A DNA stretch of 64,000 nucleotides, from assembly GCA_024234615.1 (NCBI GenBank), contig JACKNY010000001.1:524501-588500 (forward strand). The letters run 5' to 3'. How positions within the stretch are numbered: the first letter of the stretch is position 1; the number at the start of each line of letters is the position of its first letter. The notes below the pieces were generated by a model. That model did not search any database. It saw only the letters and a list, made by a program, of their open reading frames with translations, and had not been told where the DNA came from. This document shows, piece after piece, positions 53,450 to 59,035 of this stretch. Both the position numbers and the translations under genes were made by a program. This DNA comes from Pseudomonadales bacterium. GTDB lineage: Bacteria; Pseudomonadota; Gammaproteobacteria; Pseudomonadales; IMCC2047.

Positions 53450-55798
53450 ATGTTTGAATCGCAGTCGTCGCTGTCTCCAAGTGACTGGTGGCAACGTTGG
53501 GTGATGAAACCGCAAAACTGGTGGTTGCCGCTATCGCTGGTTATGCTGACGGGGCTGGGGAGTTTGCTCTTTGTCGGTAGCCATACCTACAGCGATGCTC
53601 CTCCGCGTGTTGATTTTGTGACAGCTTCCGGCGACGTTGAAATTAGTGGCGATGCGATTGTGCGAGGGCAGCTGGTATTTCTGAGTAATGCCTTGATGGA
53701 TTACGGCAGTATGTTTGGCGATGGGGCGGGCAGAGGGCCAGATTTTACCGCCGACGCATTACACCGTTTATCAGATGCGATGGTTGATTTTTATCTGCCC
53801 GATGCAGATCAACAAAACCCGTACGCCAAAGATGCCGTGGTGGCGCGGGTGCAAACTGAACTCAAGCAGAATGGGTACGATGAAGTGCTGGATCACATTG
53901 TGCTGAGCGATAGCCAAGTTTTTGCGGTGCAGCGATTGCGCACGTATTACCGCAATTGGGTCAGAACCGATGTCGCTCGAGTTCTACCTGCGGTTTCTCG
54001 ATTAAGTGATGATGAACTAAATGATCTGAGTGACTTTTTCTTTTGGGGCGCTTGGGTTTGTGTCGCCAAGCGACCCGGCCATGAGTATAGCTATACCAAT
54101 AACTGGCCCTACGACGAGGCGGCTGGGAATGTGCCGCCCAAGCAAGTATTGCTCTGGAGTTTGGTCGCCATTCTGGGTCTGTTCATCGGTCTAGGGGCGG
54201 TATTGTTCCTGCACGGCCGTTTCGCACAATTAGTTGGTTGGAAGGGCAAGAGCAAAGATGCGGCCCCGGTGGTGATTGCCGATGTTGAGAACTTTGCACC
54301 CTCTGAATTACAGCGAACCACCTATAAGTTTTTTGTCGTGGCCGGACTGCTTTTTCTGCTACAGGTATTTGCCGGCGTAATGACGGCACATAATTTTCTT
54401 GGTTTGAATTATCTGCTGGGTGTGAATGTTTCCGAATACTTTTCCTTGGCTGCTGCACGTGGTTGGCATTTACAGTTGGCGCTGTTGTGGGTTTCAGCCT
54501 GCTGGATTGGCGGCTCGATCTTTGTCATTTCAACGGTGACGAAAAGTACTCCACCTGGTCAAGTACAGCTGGTTAACCTGTTGTTCTGGCTGCTGGTGTT
54601 CATGGTGACAGGTAGCCTGATTGGTGTTGTTCTGGGGCCGCTGGGTGTGCTCGGAGAATGGTGGAATTTTCTCGGCAATCAGGGCTGGGAATTTGTTGAA
54701 ATGGGCAAGCTATGGCAAGGCCTTTTGATGTTGGTTTTTGTGCTGTGGGCGATTATTCTTTGGCGTAATCTACGCCTTACCTGGCGGCGTGAACGTCCTT
54801 GGGCGCTGCCTAACTGGTTGCTGTACTGCGTGATTGCCGTTTCGCTACTGTTCATTTCCGGCTTTATCGCTCAACCCGAGACTAATTTCGCTATCGCTGA
54901 TTTTTGGCGCTGGGCGGTTGTGCATATGTGGGTGGAAGCCTTCTTCGAAGTATTCGCGACTATTTTGGTGGCCTATTTTATGTATCTCATGGGCTTCGTT
55001 AGCCATCAAGGCGCAGCACGGGTAGTTTATATTGCGACCTTGCTCTTTCTTGGTTCGGGACTGTTGGGTCTGAGTCATAACTTTTATTGGAATGCCAAAC
55101 CGGTTGCGACCTTAGCTGTTGGCAGTGTGTTTTCTACGTTACAGGTGGTGCCACTGATACTCTTAACGCTGGAAGCTTGGCAGTTTCGTAAGTTACCAGC
55201 TGAAGCGCTGGTCAGAGCGGGGGTGCCAAGGGTAGAGTGTGCTCGCAGTTTCGCACAGTCATCGGCATTTCTGTTTTTGCTTGGCGTGAATTTTTGGAAT
55301 TTTCTGGGGGCCGGTGTGTTTGGTTTTCTGATTAACCTGCCTATCGTCAATTACTATGAGCACGGCACCTATTTGACGGTCAATCATGGGCACGCGGCAT
55401 TTATGGGGGTTTACGGTAATCTGTCGATTGCTACACTAATCTTCTGTTCACGTTATTTAGTCAATGCTTCGGCTTGGAACGATGTGTTATTCAAACGAAT
55501 TTTCTGGAGTCTGAATCTCGGTTTGGTACTCATGTTGGTGCTGGACTTGTTCCCGGTCGGCTTCCACCAATTCGCGGCGGTGATGGAACATGGATTTTGG
55601 TATGCGCGTGCTGAAGAATATATTCAAGGCAGTACGTTTCAGATGCTGACGTGGGCGCGTATTCTGGGCGGGTTACTGTTTGTCTTCGGTGGTGTTATTC
55701 CTCTGGTACTTTTTTTAGTCAAAGGTTGTTTTCAGCAGAAAAAAGAACTTGAAAGCTCTTCGAGCCTGAATGTGGAAATAGTCGAGGCAAATTCGTAG
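53450..55798 (+). CDS. norB: qNOR-like nitric oxide reductase with variant FeB site
   Basis: A 782-residue membrane protein of the quinol-dependent NO reductase type (2 NO + 2 e- + 2 H+ = N2O + H2O). The ATG at 53450 has 'GGGGAAATA' before it; an ATG at 53411 also opens the frame. The N-terminal extension resembles NorB of Neisseria ('DFFFWGAWVCVAKRPG', 'YSYTNNWPYDEA'). Heme ligand His in 'RGWHLQLALLW'; FeB ligand H492 and nearby E496 in 'VHMWVEAFFEVF'; heme His pair in 'VNHGHAAFMGVYGN'. Where the family has two adjacent His, this protein has H543-N544 ('GLSHNFYWNAKP'). It is probably a single-subunit enzyme for NO detoxification. No denitrification genes are adjacent. Confidence 0.85.
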   Translation: MFESQSSLSPSDWWQRWVMKPQNWWLPLSLVMLTGLGSLLFVGSHTYSDAPPRVDFVTASGDVEISGDAIVRGQLVFLSNALMDYGSMFGDGAGRGPDFTADALHRLSDAMVDFYLPDADQQNPYAKDAVVARVQTELKQNGYDEVLDHIVLSDSQVFAVQRLRTYYRNWVRTDVARVLPAVSRLSDDELNDLSDFFFWGAWVCVAKRPGHEYSYTNNWPYDEAAGNVPPKQVLLWSLVAILGLFIGLGAVLFLHGRFAQLVGWKGKSKDAAPVVIADVENFAPSELQRTTYKFFVVAGLLFLLQVFAGVMTAHNFLGLNYLLGVNVSEYFSLAAARGWHLQLALLWVSACWIGGSIFVISTVTKSTPPGQVQLVNLLFWLLVFMVTGSLIGVVLGPLGVLGEWWNFLGNQGWEFVEMGKLWQGLLMLVFVLWAIILWRNLRLTWRRERPWALPNWLLYCVIAVSLLFISGFIAQPETNFAIADFWRWAVVHMWVEAFFEVFATILVAYFMYLMGFVSHQGAARVVYIATLLFLGSGLLGLSHNFYWNAKPVATLAVGSVFSTLQVVPLILLTLEAWQFRKLPAEALVRAGVPRVECARSFAQSSAFLFLLGVNFWNFLGAGVFGFLINLPIVNYYEHGTYLTVNHGHAAFMGVYGNLSIATLIFCSRYLVNASAWNDVLFKRIFWSLNLGLVLMLVLDLFPVGFHQFAAVMEHGFWYARAEEYIQGSTFQMLTWARILGGLLFVFGGVIPLVLFLVKGCFQQKKELESSSSLNVEIVEANS

Positions 55799-55809
55799 GC
55801 TTTATAGGC

Positions 55810-55836
55810 AAAAAAAAGCCCACACTGAGGTGGGCT
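55810..55836 (-). terminator. Terminator, strongest on the minus strand
   Basis: A 7-bp stem (AGCCCAC at 55817-55823, GTGGGCT at 55830-55836, 6-nt loop). On the minus strand a run of seven or more T follows (A run at 55810-55817), which makes a good intrinsic terminator for the 22-codon gene. On the plus strand only AAATTTA follows, so it ends norB less well. Confidence 0.85.
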
Positions 55837-55871
55837 AAATTTAGGGGGGGTATGAATTTCTTGAAAACTTC

Positions 55872-55940
55872 CTAGCAATCCTCGTAGGCTAGCGCCGCAA
55901 AAAAGGCGATAGTTACGGGGATCATTATGGACATAATCAT
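55872..55940 (-). CDS. 22-codon gene for a small hydrophobic peptide
   Basis: Minus-strand ATG at 55938-55940, 22 codons, TAG at 55872-55874. The product 'MIMSIMIPVTIAFFAALAYE' plus Asp-Cys would span a membrane once and end in an acidic tail. The ribosome binding site AGGAG (55950-55954) stands 9 nt before the ATG, in the loop of a 6-bp hairpin (AACAAC/GTTGTT). A -10-like TATACT lies upstream (56014-56019) and an intrinsic terminator downstream, so it reads as a complete unit. No family was recognised; it could be a subunit of a membrane oxidoreductase or a leader peptide. Confidence 0.6.
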   Translation of the reverse strand: MIMSIMIPVTIAFFAALAYEDC

Positions 55941-56008
55941 GGCAAACAACTCCTGTTGTTAAAACTGCTGTTAACACTGTTATTCCAAACAATGTCTGTA
56001 CTAATATG

Positions 56009-56026
56009 CCTGTAGTATAGTGCAGG
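56009..56026. promoter_or_regulatory. Imperfect dyad over the -10 of the 22-codon gene
   Basis: CCTGTAGTATAGTGCAGG is symmetric at 7 of 9 positions per arm and includes the minus-strand TATACT (56014-56019). It could be an operator. No good -35 was found. Confidence 0.35.
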
Positions 56027-56119
56027 TAATGAAATAATTATAATGACTTGTTTCCATGATATTCATAAATAGAAAGAATATCTTGTCGACCTACCGAAAT
56101 TATATTATGAGCCTTCTGT

Positions 56120-56138
56120 ACCACACAGATTGTGTGGT
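56120..56138. promoter_or_regulatory. Perfect 8-3-8 palindrome between two promoters
   Basis: ACCACACA (56120-56127), GAT, TGTGTGGT (56131-56138). Both arms match exactly. It sits 26 nt upstream of the -35 of the Fur-controlled promoter. No T run follows, so it is more likely a protein-binding site than a terminator. The binding protein is unknown. Confidence 0.5.
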
Positions 56139-56163
56139 TCCATTCGAAACTTAACTAATATTT

Positions 56164-56199
56164 TTGTTGATAATACAAATGATAATTATTATCATTTGT
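56164..56199 (+). promoter_or_regulatory. Fur-controlled promoter upstream of the exported-protein gene
   Basis: A sigma70-like promoter TTGTTG (56164-56169), 17-nt spacer, TATTAT (56187-56192). A perfect 25-bp palindrome (56175-56199, 12-bp arms ACAAATGATAAT around T56187) overlaps the spacer and -10; its centre, AATGATAATTATTATCATT, is a Fur-box-type operator. Binding of Fe-Fur would block the polymerase. The leader to the ATG at 56298 is about 100 nt. Confidence 0.82.
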
Positions 56200-56297
56200 T
56201 GAATGTAAGCGTTGCATACGATTGTTTTGTCATGCTTATCCTTAGTTGAAGAAAGCCTTTGGCCCTATTCTGCCAGGCTGCACGTCACGGGGTGGTC

Positions 56298-58325
56298 TTA
56301 ATTAACAATGGAGATTTTATGAGAACTTTTATAGTTAGTGCGCTGCTTGCAGCGGTATCAATAGCAAACCATGCCCATGCTGAGCGGCAGATAAAAGTGC
56401 TGGATGCGTCACACGACCCGGCTGGTAATTTTTTAGCCTATACAGAATTTGAGCTATCGGGCGAGCCGCTGGCTGAGTCCTTGGGTTTGGATTTGGATGT
56501 TTTGGACCCGAATGCTTTAAATCAGCCCACACGTTTCGATTATACGGCTGGTATTGAGAGCTATGAATATTCAGAAGAAGCAATGTACGCATTGAATTAT
56601 CAGTCGCAAATGGGGCCGCATTTGGTCAACGGGCCTATCAATACTGCGCGTGGAAAGGGGTTGGCGGGATTGCATCAGCGTTATGCTGCGCTAGCACAAG
56701 CCGTAGGTTTTCCAGTGCAGGATATTCCGCAAAACATGTATCCGCTATCTTTGCCCTATCAGTCAGGTATGCCGCGTTTGAATTTGGGACAGGTAAATAC
56801 CACTGAGGGAGAAGTCATTGACGTTATTAACGAGCAAGGTGAACAGGGACAGCAAACGACAAGAGTGAACGGCTATCTCAGTGACTACCAGAATCTAAAT
56901 TGGGATCGTGCGAGTTTTTCGAGAACGATTAATCCGGCCGCGCTCGGCGGTATCTTGTTAAAGGAAGTGATGTGGTCACAGGATTTCCTCGGTGGCATGC
57001 ATGAAACTGAAACTGATGAAGAAGTTAGCGCTGAATCTGCCGTGATGGATCAAGATGGTAAACACAGTTTGGGTGTTTCCGCCGCAGATGGATTTCAAGG
57101 CATGTTGTTAACTGAAATTTCGCTCGACAAGATGATCATCCTGCAACAACAACTCGGCTATAACGGCAAACAGCTGGGCGCGGCAATCACCCCGAATTAT
57201 GATCCGCGTAAGCAGCCAGTCTGGTTCGCTCATCAGGTGGCGGTGGAGGAAATTAATAAAAATGGCGTCAATGCGCTGGGTAAGCTGAAGGTGGTTGATG
57301 CTCGTTCGACCTTGCGTGATACCTGGATGTTGCTTTGGCCAACCAGTGAGTTTTTTGCCTTTACTGATCAGCGTGAGGGCAATACCGCACAGAACCCGTC
57401 ATTTTTGGCAGTATTCGATGGTGCACCCTTCATGTCGGCACCGACAGCGAACAGGGATGCTGATTTGACTAACAACCTGGTTGGACTGGATGGTTTTTCT
57501 CTGGCAGCAAATCTAAGCAATCTGCTGTTTAAGAATCTGGACGCCTTACACTTTAATGCTAAAGCAGGCACTTTGGTTGATGATTATCATCCCGGCAAAC
57601 TCGGTGAGAGTGTAACTACTTTTGATGCCAGCTACGCGATAGCCGCACTTGCTATCTTTCAGCGTGCGCAGGATGCATTGCCGGTGGGCTACGCCTCTGC
57701 CGAGGGCGGAGATGTTAATTTGCATACGGCAGTTGGTCAACGCGCGCTGGAGCTGATTGGTGTGCAGGCCGATTATCTGCTGAAAAACGCGATAGGTGCC
57801 AATGGGTTGGTTTTTGACAGGCTTGCGGTTGGCAAACCGGCCCAGGGAAGGCAGTCCCTAGTTTCGCAGTTTGCAGCGGTCCGTGGACTGATTGCGGCAG
57901 GAATGGCGACTAACAATGACACTTATTTGGTTGCTGCAAAAAAGATTTTTCTGGCGCTAGAAAAACAAATGTTTGATCCGGCGTTGGGTACCTGGTCGGA
58001 CAAGCCTGGCACCAATGCGGTTTACACCCCCTGGACAGCGGCCGCCACCTCGGGCGCGTTGCGGGAAATAATGTTACATTTGGCCAACCAGGAAGGTGAG
58101 CACGAACCAGCCTTGGAACTAAGCCATTTGGCAAACCGTTATGTGAGCTGGTTTAAGATCACCGTCAATGGTGCCTTGCAGTTAGCTGAGCCTGATACGG
58201 ATACCGGTGAGAACAGGTTGGCTGATAGTACTGTGACGGATTCCGACGCTGATGGAGTGAAATCGATTATTGGTGCAGGCTACGCACCGGTCATGGCGAA
58301 TAAAGTGAGTCTAACTGCGCATTAG
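56298..58325 (+). CDS. Large exported protein of unknown family, Fur-regulated
   Basis: A 675-residue protein from the ATG at 56298 ('GGAG' 8 nt upstream). A signal peptide runs to about residue 22 ('VSIANHAHAE'). The N-terminal half is mixed and acidic ('ETETDEEVSAESAVMDQDGK'). The C-terminal half is helical with repeat-like spacing ('DASYAIAALAIFQRAQDA', 'LVSQFAAVRGLIAAGMATNN', 'YTPWTAAATSGALREIMLHL'), suggesting an alpha/alpha toroid. No CxxCH, no membrane helix after the signal, and no recognised family. Its Fur promoter and the cytochrome genes downstream point to a role in iron acquisition or electron transfer. Confidence 0.75.
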   Translation, partial: LINNGDFMRTFIVSALLAAVSIANHAHAERQIKVLDASHDPAGNFLAYTEFELSGEPLAESLGLDLDVLDPNALNQPTRFDYTAGIESYEYSEEAMYALNYQSQMGPHLVNGPINTARGKGLAGLHQRYAALAQAVGFPVQDIPQNMYPLSLPYQSGMPRLNLGQVNTTEGEVIDVINEQGEQGQQTTRVNGYLSDYQNLNWDRASFSRTINPAALGGILLKEVMWSQDFLGGMHETETDEEVSAESAVMDQDGKHSLGVSAADGFQGMLLTEISLDKMIILQQQLGYNGKQLGAAITPNYDPRKQPVWFAHQVAVEEINKNGVNALGKLKVVDARSTLRDTWMLLWPTSEFFAFTDQREGNTAQNPSFLAVFDGAPFMSAPTANRDADLTNNLVGLDGFSLAANLSNLLFKNLDALHFNAKAGTLVDDYHPGKLGESVTTFDASYAIAALAIFQRAQDALPVGYASAEGGDVNLHTAVGQRALELIGVQADYLLKNAIGANGLVFDRLAVGKPAQGRQSLVSQFAAVRGLIAAGMATNNDTYLVAAKKIFLALEKQMFDPALGTWSDKPGTNAVYTPWTAAATSGALREIMLHLANQEGEHEPALELSHLANRYVSWFKITVNGALQLAEPDTDTGENRLADSTVTDSDADGVKSIIGAGYAPVMANKVSLTAH

Positions 58326-58334
58326 TCTGGAGCT

Positions 58335-58367
58335 TAGGCGAAAAGCCATCGATTGGGTTTTCGCCTA
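58335..58367 (+). other. Intercistronic stem-loop
   Basis: A perfect 10-bp stem (TAGGCGAAAA at 58335-58344, TTTTCGCCTA at 58358-58367, 13-nt loop) begins 9 nt after the stop codon. The T's sit inside the stem, not after it. It may end or protect the first transcript before the second Fur promoter. Confidence 0.6.
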
Positions 58368-58448
58368 GCAAAATCTGCCAATCCAATGAGAATAACAGGC
58401 CGTGGTTTGATCTCGATCAGGGAAGGTTGTTTCTGTTTGGCAATGCAA

Positions 58449-58477
58449 TTGATAGCGATTCTCATTGTCGATAGAAT
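58449..58477 (+). promoter_or_regulatory. Second Fur-overlapped promoter (cytochrome genes)
   Basis: TTGATA (58449-58454), 17-nt spacer, TAGAAT (58472-58477). The sequence GATAGCGATTCTCATTGTC at 58451-58469 agrees with the 19-bp Fur consensus at 14 positions and covers the -35 and spacer. A weaker 'AATGAGAATAAC' lies about 70 nt upstream. The leader to the ATG at 58514 is about 30 nt. Confidence 0.72.
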
Positions 58478-58513
58478 ATCAGGTCGTCACTTTTAGGGTT
58501 TTGATTTCTCCCC

Positions 58514-59032
58514 ATGACTGTTCAGACAGCTGATTTTTCTACTGAGCAAGGCAATGGCGCTCGTCATCTGCTGAGCCGCTACCTGCGTTGGCAGGCCTAT
58601 CATCATGCGGCGGCTGAATGGGTCGTCTTATTATTATTCGTCAGTGGTTTATTTTTGTGGGAGCGTTTGCCTATTGGCTGGCCTGTTTTTCGGTGGTCAT
58701 TAATTCTCCATGTCGCTGCGGGTCTTATCATATTTCCGCTGACCACAGGAGTTTTTTGGTGGACGCACAGAAAGCTACTGGTTTGTAGTGATAAGCAATT
58801 TTTACGGGTCACGGGTCAAATCTTGGATTGGCTCTTGCTGATCTGTTTTATCACGGGTTTTATTCTGGCCTTTTGGGGTGCCACAGGTAACGATCTTAGC
58901 CATTGGGTCAGTGATATACATTGGCTGACAGGGCTGCTCATGGGGCCGCTAATGCTACGCCACGCCTGGCGCTATACTGTGCTCAAACGTTTCAAATTTA
59001 GTTCGCGCCAGTCGGCCTTAAAGGGGAGCTGA
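58514..59032 (+). CDS. Four-helix membrane protein, probable cytochrome b
   Basis: A 172-residue inner membrane protein with four predicted helices (about 34-50, 62-83, 103-121, 134-150). Histidines sit at helix ends and faces suited to binding b-type heme: H30/H31, H66, H85, H130, H136 and H150. The layout recalls the cytochrome b561/DUF4405-like group, though the family is not certain. It lies 3 nt before the multiheme cytochrome gene, so the pair is co-translated. The likely task is to move electrons from the quinol pool to the periplasmic hemes. Confidence 0.7.
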   Translation: MTVQTADFSTEQGNGARHLLSRYLRWQAYHHAAAEWVVLLLFVSGLFLWERLPIGWPVFRWSLILHVAAGLIIFPLTTGVFWWTHRKLLVCSDKQFLRVTGQILDWLLLICFITGFILAFWGATGNDLSHWVSDIHWLTGLLMGPLMLRHAWRYTVLKRFKFSSRQSALKGS

Positions 59033-59035
59033 TCG

